Part shown: piece by piece, positions 45,900 through 55,343 of the stretch | Position numbering within the stretch: the first letter of the stretch is position 1 | Layout of the letters: each line of letters starts with the position of its first letter | Source: PALSA-1004 sp963829085 | GTDB taxonomy: Bacteria > Pseudomonadota > Gammaproteobacteria > Burkholderiales > SG8-41 | Length of the DNA stretch: 64,000 nucleotides | NCBI GenBank assembly: GCA_963829085.1 | Contig: CAWHHJ010000007.1 | Span: forward strand, 310,001 to 374,000 | Direction: 5' to 3' | Notes under the pieces: generated by a model | What the model was told of the DNA's origin: nothing | What the model saw: only the letters and a program-made list of their open reading frames with translations | Database searches by the model: none | Made by a program: the position numbers and the translations under genes

Positions 45900-46193
45900 A
45901 TGCACACGCACATTGCTTTCGATGTTTATAAGCACGAGCATTTTGCCGAGGTCGGGACGTTTGTTCTCGATGCGAGAGACCGCGCGACGCGCAAGATTGT
46001 CGCGGCCAGCGCAGTGCATCGTTGGCAGAGCTTGCTGAGGCCCTGGGCATATGTGACGCTGGTCGATAGTCCCGATGGTGAGTACCAGTCGCCACTCACG
46101 GGTGTAGCCATCCCGGTGGAACCGTTCTTTATCGACGATCAGCCGCCGGTGGAAGTGCCGTTGCTACTTCGCCGCAAGAATGCGGAGCCGTGA
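45900..46193 (+). CDS. hypothetical protein, 97 residues
   Basis: MHTHIAFDVYKHEHFAEVGT, then FVLDARDRATRKIVAASAVH and the central WQSLLRPWAYVTLVDSPDG give a soluble product with charged beta-rich character. No family recognised. Shine-Dalgarno is weak. It lies convergent to the FO synthase gene. Confidence 0.5.
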   Translation: MHTHIAFDVYKHEHFAEVGTFVLDARDRATRKIVAASAVHRWQSLLRPWAYVTLVDSPDGEYQSPLTGVAIPVEPFFIDDQPPVEVPLLLRRKNAEP

Positions 46194-46280
46194 AGCGCAA
46201 ATAAACAGTGCGGTCGATAGTAGAAGTGCCGGGCGCAAAGTGCCGCTGTCTTTGGTGACTCAGTTCACCCGTGGGAGGCG

Positions 46281-48681
46281 TTACACGCTCGGGCTGTATT
46301 CGCGATCACAAATCGACTGAACGGCAGGTTTCTGCGTGGCGTTTTTTGTGACGTCAGCATATAACGTCGTGCGCTGGCGCGGCGTGCGGCCCGCCGAGCG
46401 GATGAGGCCCTCCATCGCCGCGCTCGCCATCTCCGGCCCGTGCGATGCGCCTGCCGCCCGCGAGATCGTCTCGTCCATCAGCGTTCCGCCCAGATCGTTG
46501 ACACCAGCGTGCAGACACGCCGCTACGCCTTCCGGGCCCATCTTCACCCACGAGGTCTGAATGTTCGGGATAAGCGGATGCAGCACGAGGCGCGCTACGG
46601 CGTGCATAAGCACGGCCTCGCGGAATGTCGGTCCGCGCCGCGCCCTGCCCTTGCGATAAATCGGCGCCTCCATGTGCACGAATGGCAGCGGCACGAATTC
46701 AGTAAAGCCGCCGGTGTCAGCCTGCAGCGCGCGTATGCGCAGCAGATGACGCGCCCAATGTTCGACCCTTTCCATGTGGCCGAACATGATCGTTGCGGTG
46801 CTGCGGAAACCCAGCTTGTGGGCGGTTCTCATTACTTCCAGCCACTCGCCCGTCTTGATCTTGTCGGGACAAAGCGTGGCGCGCACTTCATCGTCCAGAA
46901 TCTCGGCAGCCGTTCCAGGCAAAGTACCGAGGCCCGCCCGCTTTAGTTCGGCCAAAAACTCGGCTAAGGAAACCCCGAGCGTGTGCGCGCCCTGCCACAC
47001 CTCGAGCGGCGAAAAAGCGTGCACATGCATAGCAGGAACAATCGCTTTCACGGACCGGCATATCTCAAGATAAGTCGCGCCGGTATACGCCGGGTGAATT
47101 CCGCCCTGCATGCAAACTTCGGTCGCGCCGCGCTCCCATGCGTTCTCGCGTGCGGCGCTGGATTTCATCGAGCGGCAGGTCATACGGTTTGCCGCGCAGG
47201 TTCTCGCTCGTTTTACCTTTCGCAAACGCGCAGAACTGGCAACGGTAGCCGCAGATGTTCGTGTAGTTGATGTTGCGATTGACGACATAGCTGACAATGT
47301 CGCCGTTCACTTGCTGGCGCAACTCATCGGCGGCTGTGCAGACAGCGGAGTAGTCCTGTCCGCGCGCTCGAAACAATTGCACGATCTCTTTCTCATCAAG
47401 TGCGTCGCCGCGCGCGGCCTTTGAAATGATGTCGTGAACCGCGTTGCTCAAAGCGACGCTCACGGACGCGCGAGTCAGCGCGAGATCGGCCTCAGGCAGT
47501 CGTTCCTGCAGACCCGGCGACCAGCCATCGGTGCGTGGGAAGCCGTCGCTGTCGATCCGCTGCAGCAGCGCCGTGCGCAACGCCGGGTCGACCCAGTGGT
47601 CCGCAGCTCGGACGTAGGCCGGATAAATCGCGAGGCGCTCGACGAGTTCCTTGCCTGCCGCTTTGGTAGCGCGTGCGAGAGTTTCCAGATGCGGCCACGG
47701 CGCTTCCGGATTGACGTAGTCTGGCGTAACCGGCGAGATGCCGCCCCAATCGTTTATGCCCGCGTCTACGAATTGCTTGAGCGATCCGGGGCTTAAGTTG
47801 GGCGGCGCCTGAATATTCATCGCGGGCTCAAACAGCAGCCGCGCGATTGCAATGGTCCACAGATGCTCGTCGAGCGATGGCGCGAGTATCGCTGCCATGC
47901 GTGTGTCGGGCTTCGGCAGAAAATTCTGAATGATGATTTCCTGAATGTGCCCGTAGCGATCGTTGAGATCGCGCAGCGCGAGCAACGCTTCGATACGTTC
48001 GACGCGTGTCTCGCCGATGCCGATCAATATGCCGGTCGTGAATGGAACTCCTGCTTCGCCTGCGAGCCTGATGGTCTCGAGACGTGCGGCGGGCTTCTTG
48101 TCAGGCGAGCCGAAATGCGGACCACCGCGCTTGCACAAACGATCGGCAGCGCTTTCGAGCATGATGCCTTGCGAGATCGACACCTTGCGCAATGCGGCAA
48201 TATCGGTTGCGGCAAGCAACCCGGGATTGAGATGCGGGAGCAAACCGGTTTCTTCATAAACCACGCGCGCGGCTTGCGCAAGATATGACAGCGTCGTCTC
48301 GTGGCCAAGCTCGGCCAGTTCTTCGCGCGCCGTACGGTAGCGCAGTTCCGGTTTGTCGCCGAGAGTGAACAACGCCTCTTTGCAATCTGCTACGGCACCG
48401 GTGCGCGCAATCTCGAGAACCTCATCGAGCGACAGATATCCCGCCTCGCCCTTGCGCGGACGATGGGCAAACGTGCAGTAGTGACAAACGTCGCGGCACA
48501 ACTGGGTGAGCGGGATGAATACCTTACGCGAATACGTGACTACGGAGCCGTGCCCAGCATCGCGACGGGCTGCAGCCGCTTGTGTCATCTCATGTAGATC
48601 CGAATGTTCCGCAAGCATGAGAGCGTCGTCGCGTGACAGACGCTCGTTTACAGCAACCCTATTCGTGGTTAAGGTGGTCAT
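46281..48681 (-). CDS. fbiC: FO synthase, CofG-CofH fusion (FbiC-type), one frameshift near 47150
   Basis: The two radical-SAM halves that build the 7,8-didemethyl-8-hydroxy-5-deazariboflavin (FO) chromophore of coenzyme F420 from tyrosine and a flavin precursor. The N-terminal half has Cys62-x3-Cys66-x2-Cys69 (CRDVCHYC). The C-terminal half has Cys477-x3-Cys481-x2-Cys484 (CGYRCQFC). The frame breaks after LPLDEIQRR and resumes at ENAWERGATEVCMQGGIHPA. The end is SAGRTPRQRTTLYADV, as in FbiC. About 800 residues in total, the usual size. It is the last gene of the leftward F420 operon and overlaps cofC by ATGA. Both halves are well conserved, so the shift is probably a sequence error. Confidence 0.92.
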
Positions 48682-49418
48682 GGATTTGTCACCTCTTCCG
48701 TTGAGCCTGCGCTTAGTGAGCGGCGCGAGATTCCCTGCATTGTTTCAGGTATGCAGCGTATCCGGTCAGCGAGCCCTCCCGCAGTCAAATATGCATATGT
48801 TCTGGTTAGCGATGGCTTCCTCAGAAAATCAGCGAGGTCAGCGGGCCGGTCGATATCATTGCTGAGGCGCTCAATGCGTAGAACCGCTGGTTCAATGCCG
48901 GCTGCACGCGCCGCCTCCCTGTGCCGGCGCAGACTGTCGTCGCCGAAACAAAAGGGCATGACCCCGGGCGGCGAACACGCCAGTGCGTTCGTTCCGCCGT
49001 CAATTGTGGCGCCCACCAGCGTGACGGACGGCGCAGCACGATGTGCCGCAACGACAGTCTCGATGTCAGCAGGCGTAATCGATGGCACATCCGCGGCAAC
49101 CATTAGCATGCCGCCGCACCTTGCCGCGGCGAGATGCCGTGATGCCTGCGCCACGGCCGCGCTAGTGCCTGTGTTCTCGAGGTCGTCCACCACGAGAGCG
49201 CCGGCCGCACGTGCGATGGCCGCCGCAGCGGCGTCACGCGTGATCACCATGATGCCGGCGAGCGACAACGTACGCGTCAGGACGGACAAAACGTCTTCGA
49301 GCATAGCGCGGGCCAACGCTGCGCGCTCATCGTACGCGAGAACCGGCATCAACCGCCGTTTCGTATCGGCGAACAGCTTGACGGGAACGACCGCCCACAA
49401 ATTGCCACTTGCGCTCAT
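48678..49418 (-). CDS. cofC: CofC-type guanylyltransferase of F420 biosynthesis
   Basis: A 246-residue nucleotidyltransferase: GNLWAVVPVKLFADTKRRLMP (the VPVK-x3-x-A-KxRL signature), MVAADVPSITPADIETVV (metal-binding D-x-P) and LRIERLSNDIDRPADL (metal and base). It activates the three-carbon acid with GTP so that CofD can attach it to FO. Different CofC lineages take 2-phospholactate, phosphoenolpyruvate or 3-phosphoglycerate, and I cannot tell which here. It overlaps cofD upstream and fbiC downstream by ATGA, so the three are translationally coupled. The C-terminal tail after ADFLR extends about 45 residues beyond the core. Confidence 0.93.
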   Translation of the reverse strand: MSASGNLWAVVPVKLFADTKRRLMPVLAYDERAALARAMLEDVLSVLTRTLSLAGIMVITRDAAAAAIARAAGALVVDDLENTGTSAAVAQASRHLAAARCGGMLMVAADVPSITPADIETVVAAHRAAPSVTLVGATIDGGTNALACSPPGVMPFCFGDDSLRRHREAARAAGIEPAVLRIERLSNDIDRPADLADFLRKPSLTRTYAYLTAGGLADRIRCIPETMQGISRRSLSAGSTEEVTNP

Positions 49419-50398
49419 AGACTGGGTCCCGGCATCTGAGGCGCAATACTGGAATCGCTCGCAATGCGTCCTGCGAAATCGAGCACGGCGTGCGCGAGGC
49501 GACGCTTGTCGTCGATGCTGTTCATCAGCGTTGGCGTTACTGCGGTTGGAATGCTGATGCTGTTCACGTCGGCGGCGTCGATTTCGTCGATCACAATGCC
49601 GTCGATCAAGCCGGAATAATGCGCAGCAATTGCCTGCGAAGTCGTTGCTACGCCGAGTTCGGTCATGATTTTTGCGGTCGGTCCCTTGACTGCCTTGCCG
49701 CCTATGATAGGCGAAACGGCGACCACGGGAACAGTCGCCGCTTGCAGTGCTGCGCGAATTCCAGGCACAGCAAGAATTGGATCGATGCTGAGATAAGGAT
49801 TGGAGGGACAGATCACGATCGCAGCGATAGGTTCACGCGCAAGCGCATCCATCACTGCCGGAGTCGGCTGCGCTGTCGCAGCACCGGCGAAAGTTACACC
49901 GGTGATCACAGGCGCGCATGCATGGCGCACGAAATATTCCTGAAAAGGTAGATCACCCCGCGTCGTGTGAACGATCGTACGCACCGCGCCGTCCGTCATC
50001 GGCACAATGCGGGCTGTGACTTTCAACCGCCGTGCCATATCGGCAACGATCGAGCTGAGCGTTTCTCCTGCACGCATGCGCCGCGTCCGCTCGACATGCA
50101 CGGCGAGATCGCGATCGCCAAGGTTGAACCAGCCGTCGCCTCCCAATTCGCGCAGTGCGGCCATGAAGTTCCAGGTCTCGTCAGCCCTGCCCCAGCCGCG
50201 CTCCGGATCGCTCACGCCGGCGAGCGTATAGAGAACCGTGTCGAGATCAGGCGATATGTGAAGGCCGAGATGCTCGAAATCGTCACCCGTGTTCACGATT
50301 ACCGTGAGATCGCCCGCTTCGCACACGGCAGCGAGACCGAGCGCGAGCTTCGCGCCGCCGACGCCGCCGCACAGCGCCACGACGCGTTTGGCATTCAT
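49415..50398 (-). CDS. cofD: CofD/FbiA-type 2-phospho-L-lactate transferase
   Basis: A 327-residue enzyme that joins the activated acid from CofC to FO, giving F420-0 (or dehydro-F420-0). ATG 50398 is chosen because MNAKRVVALCGGVGGAKLAL is the canonical CofD start. Other family marks are VNTGDDFEHLGLHISPDLDT, LYTLAGVSDPERGWG, WFNLGDRDLA, CPSNPYLSIDPILAVPG and SPIIGGKAVKGPTAKIMTEL. Complete and uninterrupted. It starts 4 bases after cofE ends and overlaps cofC. Confidence 0.95.
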   Translation of the reverse strand: MNAKRVVALCGGVGGAKLALGLAAVCEAGDLTVIVNTGDDFEHLGLHISPDLDTVLYTLAGVSDPERGWGRADETWNFMAALRELGGDGWFNLGDRDLAVHVERTRRMRAGETLSSIVADMARRLKVTARIVPMTDGAVRTIVHTTRGDLPFQEYFVRHACAPVITGVTFAGAATAQPTPAVMDALAREPIAAIVICPSNPYLSIDPILAVPGIRAALQAATVPVVAVSPIIGGKAVKGPTAKIMTELGVATTSQAIAAHYSGLIDGIVIDEIDAADVNSISIPTAVTPTLMNSIDDKRRLAHAVLDFAGRIASDSSIAPQMPGPSL

Positions 50399-50402
50399 GC
50401 CG

Positions 50403-51173
50403 TCACCGGAACAGGTCCTGCTCTTTCGGCCGTAACAGGGCCGCGGCATTGCGGACCGGCGCGTCCCATGCGAGCCCGCGCACATGCACGACCGGCAAAC
50501 CGTCGTCGGCTTGGCCCATTACCAACGATGCGGCAGCAGCGAGTTCATCTGCGAGTGCTACTTCGGTGACGCGCAGCGCCCTGCCGAAAAGATCGGGTGC
50601 GCCGACAAGACTCACCAGCGAAGGCAGTCCGGCGGCGCCGAGCGCGACGCCAACGACGCCGTTGCGCCAGGGGCGGCCAAAACTATCGTTGATGACAATA
50701 CCGAGGTCGGCGTTAAAAGCTGCATCCAGCCGCGCCTTGAGCGCGGCGCACGACGCATCCGGATTCGAGGGCAGCAGCAGTGCGCGCTCGTCGCCGCCTG
50801 GATGATCAATGTTCGACTGATCGACGCCCGCGTTGGCAACTACAAAACCAAGGCGATGCGTAACGATCAACACTCCTTTAGCGTAACGCACGACATCCTG
50901 TGATTCGGAGAGGATGACTTCGATCAGGCGCGGGTCCTTACCGACGGTGGCCGCGAGTGTGATCGCACGTTCCGACGCGACGACGTCGCGCAAATTAATG
51001 TAGCGGCCTTCCGCCTTTGACATGATCTTCTGTGCGATCACCAGCACGTCGGAATCACGTGGAACGATGCTGGCGCGTTTGAGACTCTCGAGCACGATGG
51101 CGCCGATATCGTCGCCCGGCTCGATCAACGGGATGCCGGGCACGGCGGTCAAGACTACGTGCCTGCCCGCCAT
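50403..51173 (-). CDS. cofE: CofE-type F420-0:gamma-L-glutamate ligase
   Basis: A 256-residue ligase that adds gamma-glutamyl residues to F420-0 using GTP. Motifs: PGIPLIEPGDDIGAIVLESL, VLVIAQKIMSKAEGRYINLR, HRLGFVVANAGVDQSN and NDSFGRPWRNGVVGVALGAA. Single-domain like archaeal CofE; the C-terminal reductase domain of mycobacterial FbiB is missing. ATG 51173 lies 8 bases after the npdG stop. A longer reading frame that appears to fuse it to npdG exists only because of a frameshift within npdG. If the activated acid is PEP-derived, a separate dehydro-F420-0 reductase would be needed; none is obvious here. Confidence 0.94.
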   Translation of the reverse strand: MAGRHVVLTAVPGIPLIEPGDDIGAIVLESLKRASIVPRDSDVLVIAQKIMSKAEGRYINLRDVVASERAITLAATVGKDPRLIEVILSESQDVVRYAKGVLIVTHRLGFVVANAGVDQSNIDHPGGDERALLLPSNPDASCAALKARLDAAFNADLGIVINDSFGRPWRNGVVGVALGAAGLPSLVSLVGAPDLFGRALRVTEVALADELAAAASLVMGQADDGLPVVHVRGLAWDAPVRNAAALLRPKEQDLFR

Positions 51174-51181
51174 CGCCGCGC

Positions 51182-51875
51182 CTAGGAACTGGTCGTGTTG
51201 GCGAACGTGCCGGTGATCCGGATGCCGGCGCCATCGACCTTGTAGCGCCGGTTGATGCCGATCAGGATTGATGTCAACGCTTCGCCCGCCACCGAGTTGG
51301 CAATGGGGCCGCCGTCGATACCGCGCGTGCCGACTGCATCGGCGAGTGCGATGACGGCGTCGCGCGCTTCGCGGTCGTTGCCGAACACAAGCACGTCGCA
51401 ATCGATCGCCGCCGCCCGCGCGCAGCTTTGCGGCCGCGACATGGTGAAACGCCGAGACGACGCGCGCACTGGCGCCCAGACGCTCTTGAGTAATGAGCGC
51501 AGCCGAGCCTTGGGCGGGAAGCTGCACGAGCGATACTTTGGGCGGCACCAGCGGCACAGTGGTATCGACGACGATCTTGCCGGCGACCGCGCCGCTGATC
51601 TCGTCGAGGATCGCTGCGTGATTTGAAAACGGTACGGTGATGACGACGATGTCCGCAGCGCGTGCAGCGCCTGCGTTGTCGTCGCCGCGGACCGGTGGCG
51701 CGCCGTTCCCAAATTTAATCTCGCGCGCAGCAGCAGCCGCCTTCTCGCGCGAACGTGAACCGAGTACGATCGGATAACCCGCGGCTGCCCAGCGCATCGC
51801 CAGGCCGGTTCCGAGCGCGCCCGTACCGCCGATGATCGCCAGCGTCTGACGCGCCTCGTTTATCCTAACTGCCAT
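51182..51875 (-). CDS. npdG: F420H2:NADP oxidoreductase (NpdG/Fno-type), one frameshift near 51435
   Basis: About 230 residues when joined. The N-terminal NADP fold has LAIIGGTGALGTGLAMRWAA and PIVLGSRSREKAAAAA; the middle has DIVVITVPFSNHAAILDEI and VVSAFHHVAAAKL. After a frame change in a GGC run, the second half is AIDCDVLVFGNDREARDAVI, then GTRGIDGGPIANSVAGEALT and SILIGINRRYKV. This enzyme shuttles hydride between NADPH and F420, providing reduced F420H2. It is the first of the F420 genes, 33 bases after pxpA. The single-base shift is the only defect. Confidence 0.9.
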
Positions 51876-51908
51876 TAATTGCGTGTAGAGCGACGTCGGT
51901 GCGGACGC

Positions 51909-52686
51909 TCAACCCAGCTTCATTTCAGGAAGCGTCAGGATTTTTACGCCGGCGGCTTCGAGTGCTTTGCGGCAGGCGCCTGCGAGCACGATCGCGGTCG
52001 GCTCGTCGCCGTGGACACACAGCGTCTCGATGCGTGTCGGTATGCGCTTGCCGTTGCGTGAAACGATCTCGCCGTCCACTACCATGCGCACGACGCGCTC
52101 CGCGGCGACCGCCGGGTCGTGGATTACGGCGCCCGGAACTTTTCCGCGACGTAAGATTGCAATCGTCGTCGTAGAGACGGTCGCAATAAGCTTCGCGCGC
52201 GACTTTCAAGCCGAGCTTGCGGCCCGCCTTTTCCATCTCAGAGCCGACGTTGGTTACATAGATGATTTCGCGGTCGACGGCTTTGATGGCGCGGCCGATC
52301 GCCATCGCGTAATCCGCATTTTCGGCGGCGATGTTGTTGAGCGCACCGTGCGGCTTCAGGTGCGTGACTTTCTCGCCCACGTACGCAGCCATCGCCTGCA
52401 GCGCGCCGATCTGATAGGCCATGAGGTATTCGAGATGTTCCGGATTCATGTCGATGCGGCGGCGGCCGAATCCCCACAGGTCGTTGAAGCCGGGATGCGC
52501 GCCGATGCTGACGCCTTCTTCTTTGGCGCGTTGCACGACATGCCGCATGGTCAGCGGGTCGCCTGCATGCATGCCGCACGCGATGCTCGCGGAACGAATG
52601 ATTTTCAGAATGGCGTCGTCATCCCCGATTTTATAGGCGCCGAATCCCTCGCCCATGTCTGCATTCATATTGACGGTTAGCGTCAT
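51909..52686 (-). CDS. pxpA: 5-oxoprolinase subunit A (LamB/YcsF family), one frameshift near 52155
   Basis: About 258 residues joined. It starts MTLTVNMNADMGEGFGAYKI with GDDDAILKIIRSASIACGMH and AGDPLTMRHVVQRAKEEGV, then HPGFNDLWGFGRR, all typical of LamB/YcsF. The frame changes in an AAAA run; removing one A gives SRKVPGAVIHDPA, and the last part is ETLCVHGDEPTAIVLAG. With PxpB and PxpC it would cleave 5-oxoproline using ATP. AAAGG precedes the ATG. It is separated from pxpBC, which are transcribed the other way, and instead heads the F420 genes. Confidence 0.93.
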
Positions 52687-52773
52687 TGGTTGCCTTTTAT
52701 ATCTTGAATGTCGTCAGTCGACGTTCAGAAATTTCCGTGCGGGAACGCGGCGCGAGCGCGCCAGCGTGTGCAA

Positions 52774-52786
52774 AGTATAAGATACT
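52774..52786. promoter_or_regulatory. palindromic operator candidate over the pxpA -10 box
   Basis: AGTAT-AAG-ATACT is a perfect 5+5 palindrome with a 3-base centre. It covers the minus-strand -10 box in the 147-bp region dividing pxpA and pxpB. Its size suits a GntR/HutC-type dimer, whose gene lies in the rightward operon. A repressor bound here could control both directions. Confidence 0.45.
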
Positions 52787-52802
52787 AATAATAGTACGAC
52801 AA
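52774..52802 (-). promoter_or_regulatory. sigma-70-like promoter for pxpA and the F420 operon
   Basis: On the minus strand TTGTCG (-35, at 52797-52802) and TATACT (-10, at 52774-52779) are separated by exactly 17 bases. Matches to consensus are 4/6 and 5/6. Transcription would start near 52767, leaving about 80 bases of leader before the pxpA ATG at 52686. Found by eye. Confidence 0.55.
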
Positions 52803-52833
52803 CAATAGCGACACGCGCTAAACTCGCCGCAAA

Positions 52834-53526
52834 ATGAGTGCACGGTTTCTCCCCGCCGGCGATACCGCAATAGTCGTCGAGTTCGGCGATCGCATCGATC
52901 GCAGCGTGAATGATCGCGTGCTGCGCCTGAGCGCACAGGTGCGTGCGGCGAATCTGCCGGGCGTGGTGGAAACGGTCCCGACGTTCCGCTCGCTGATGGT
53001 TCATTACGATCCGCTGGTAAGTGACAGCGCGAGCCTGATTGCGGCGATCGAAAAACTGCTCGATAGCGGCGGAGAAGAAAATGCACCGCGAAAGCTGTGG
53101 CGAATTCCGGCCTGTTACGCGGAAAGCCACGCGCCAGACCTTTCTGAAGTAGCGCAACGTACCGGCCTCAGCACCGAAGAGGTCGTGCGTCTGCATCGCG
53201 ACACACGCTTTCACGTCTACATGATCGGTTTCGTGCAAGGCTATCCTTACATGGGCGATGTTCCCCGAGCGCTGGTCCTGCCGCGGCGGCCCGACCCGCG
53301 CGTGCGCGTGCCGGCCGGCTCGATCGCTATCGCGGCGGGAATGACTGCAATCTATCCGATCGAAAGTCCGGGCGGCTGGCATCTAATCGGCGCAACACCG
53401 ATACGCCTCTTCGATCCGCGCTCACTTCGCCCTGCTTTATTGAGTCCCGGCGACGCGGTCCAATTCGAACCCGTCAGCGCGCATGAATTCGACACCATTC
53501 GGACAGCTGTAGCAGCGGATGAGTAG
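52834..53526 (+). CDS. pxpB: 5-oxoprolinase subunit B (KipI-like)
   Basis: A 230-residue protein. Family marks: RFLPAGDTAIVVEFGDRID at the start, VVETVPTFRSLMVHYDPL, the conserved FHVYMIGFVQGYPYMGDVP, and SIAIAAGMTAIYPIESPGGW with IRLFDPRSLRP. It is an allophanate-hydrolase-like half that pairs with PxpC to make the catalytic complex with PxpA. It begins the rightward operon; pxpC starts 27 bases after it. The gene is intact. Confidence 0.95.
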   Translation: MSARFLPAGDTAIVVEFGDRIDRSVNDRVLRLSAQVRAANLPGVVETVPTFRSLMVHYDPLVSDSASLIAAIEKLLDSGGEENAPRKLWRIPACYAESHAPDLSEVAQRTGLSTEEVVRLHRDTRFHVYMIGFVQGYPYMGDVPRALVLPRRPDPRVRVPAGSIAIAAGMTAIYPIESPGGWHLIGATPIRLFDPRSLRPALLSPGDAVQFEPVSAHEFDTIRTAVAADE

Positions 53527-53553
53527 CAGTGTACCTTGCGAGATGACGATGAC

Positions 53554-54524
53554 ATGATGGGGGCGCTCGAAGTAATCTCACCCGGTCTCTTTACGACCGT
53601 ACAGGATCGCGGGCGCATCGGTTACCAGGACGTCGGCCTGCCGACTTCCGGACCGCTCGACCGCATCAGCCTGCGCCTCGCGAATGCGCTCGTGGGCAAT
53701 TCACCCGACACGCCGGCGCTCGAAATGCTCATCCAGGGACCGGCTTTGAAAGTGCTCGCCCGTTCCGTAAGGGTCGCTCTTGTCGGCTGCAATGCACGCA
53801 TCGAAGTTCGCTCGGGCACTGCACGGACCATTGCGGCCGGTACCAGCGTGCGACTTTCCCGCGATGACATATTCCGGATCGGCAATCTCGGCGATTCAAT
53901 CTGCGCCTATCTCGCTATCGAAGGCGGTCCCGATGTGCCGGCGGTACTTGGCAGGTACGTCGACGTTTGTGCGCGGCGCCATAGGCGGATTTGACGGCCG
54001 CCGCCTGCAAAAGAACGACTTCGTACCGCTCGAAGCTGGCGGACTCGAGCGAACGCGCGGAGGCCACACTGCCATGCACGCTTGACCTCGCCCTTGATCA
54101 ACCCATCCGGGTAGTTCTCGGCCCGCAGGCCGATTGCTTTACCGCTGACGCGGTAAAAACGTTCCTCGCGTCTGCATATACCGTGTCACCCCAGGCTGAT
54201 CGGATGGGCTATCGCCTCGCAGGTCCGGTGATCGCGCACGTCAAAGGCCACGACATCATTTCCGACGGTACCGTGACAGGAGCCGTCCAGGTTCCAGGGT
54301 CGGGTCAGCCGATCGTGCTCATGGTCGACAACCAGACGACGGGTGGCTATCCGAAGATTGCGACGGTCATCTCAGCGGACGTTCCCGTCGTAGCGCGCCG
54401 CAGGCCCGGCCGCGCAATCCGTTTCGTCGCAGTAGAAGTGAGCGAGGCGGTAGCGCTGCGCAAGGCGCAGGAAGCGGCGCTGCAACAGGCCAGTGAGGAG
54501 ATTGCAAAGTCGTTTCATCAGTAG
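53554..54524 (+). CDS. pxpC: 5-oxoprolinase subunit C (KipA-like), two frameshifts near 53957 and 54050
   Basis: About 323 residues when joined. The first frame has LEVISPGLFTTVQDRGRIGY, GLPTSGPLDRISLRLANALV and SICAYLAIEGGPDVPAVLG. The second covers STFVRGAIGGFDGRRLQKND. The third has LDQPIRVVLGPQADCFTADA, RMGYRLAGPVIAHVKGHDII, and MVDNQTTGGYPKIATVISAD. This order is exactly that of KipA/PxpC. Each break changes frame by one base without loss of residues, so sequencing error is likely. The regulator gene follows by nine bases. Confidence 0.88.
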
Positions 54525-54533
54525 AATAACAGT

Positions 54534-55343
54534 ATGTCAAAACTTAAAACCACTTACGCCCGCAGCCCGGTCCCGCTCTACATACAAGTCGCCTCGGCAC
54601 TGCGCTCGCGAATCGAAACGGGACTATGGCAACCGGGACAAAAGATTGCGACGCTCGAAAGACTGGAACGCGAATTCGAGGTCGCACGCGTCACCGTCCG
54701 CCAGGCGGTCGAAATTCTCGAGAACGAAGGTCTCGTCGACCGTCAACAGGGCCGCGGCACGTTTGTCGCCGACAAGCTGCAGGAAAAACGTTGGCTCAAG
54801 CTCGAGACAACGTGGAAATCGCTGATCACACCGATCAAGGACAATACACTCAAACTCATTAAGGTCGACAATCCGCCCGCGCTGCCGGCGTTACAAGCAA
54901 GCGAAGGCAAACTCTCGCACGACTATGCTTTCATACGCAGCGTGCAGCTAAAGGACGGCTCACCCTATGCAGTCGTCAATGTTCACCTCGAACGCAGCAT
55001 CTACGCGCGCAATCCCGACGCGTTTCGCGAGCACACGGCCCTGCCCGTGCTCGCCACGCTCGACGGAGTCGACATCGAGCACGCGCATCAGACGCTGATC
55101 ATCGGCAGCGCCGATCCCGTTACCGCCAACCTGCTGCACGTTCCGCTCGGAGCGCCCACGGCCGAATGCCACTGCGTCGTCACCGACAGCAAAGGTATTG
55201 CAATCTACGTCGCTGAAATTGTCTATCGAAACGATTGCGTCAAGCTCTACATCAGCCTCATCGACCGGACGAAATCGGGCAACGGCGCGCAACCGGCAAG
55301 CCGCGTACGCAAGACGATCGCACGCAACCGCAAGGCGCACTGA
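54534..55343 (+). CDS. GntR/HutC-family regulator (GntR HTH + UTRA domain)
   Basis: A 269-residue regulator. The winged-helix N-terminus has PLYIQVASALRSRIETGLWQ, PGQKIATLERLEREFEVARV (recognition helix) and TVRQAVEILENEGLVDRQQG. The UTRA ligand domain (about 100-245) follows, with IRSVQLKDGSPYAVVNVHLE and VLATLDGVDIEHAHQTLIIG. The basic tail contains RVRKTIARNRKAH. UTRA domains bind small ligands such as acids or sugar phosphates and release DNA. It is embedded between pxpC and a Bug receptor, and its stop overlaps the receptor start (TGATG). It probably controls the divergent pxpA/F420 and pxpB operons. Confidence 0.93.
   Translation: MSKLKTTYARSPVPLYIQVASALRSRIETGLWQPGQKIATLERLEREFEVARVTVRQAVEILENEGLVDRQQGRGTFVADKLQEKRWLKLETTWKSLITPIKDNTLKLIKVDNPPALPALQASEGKLSHDYAFIRSVQLKDGSPYAVVNVHLERSIYARNPDAFREHTALPVLATLDGVDIEHAHQTLIIGSADPVTANLLHVPLGAPTAECHCVVTDSKGIAIYVAEIVYRNDCVKLYISLIDRTKSGNGAQPASRVRKTIARNRKAH

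Noticed and set aside
50403..51875. A 490-residue NpdG-CofE fusion protein
   Set aside because: The middle section is out of frame and Arg-rich; the true npdG and cofE frames end and start separately at 51182 and 51173.
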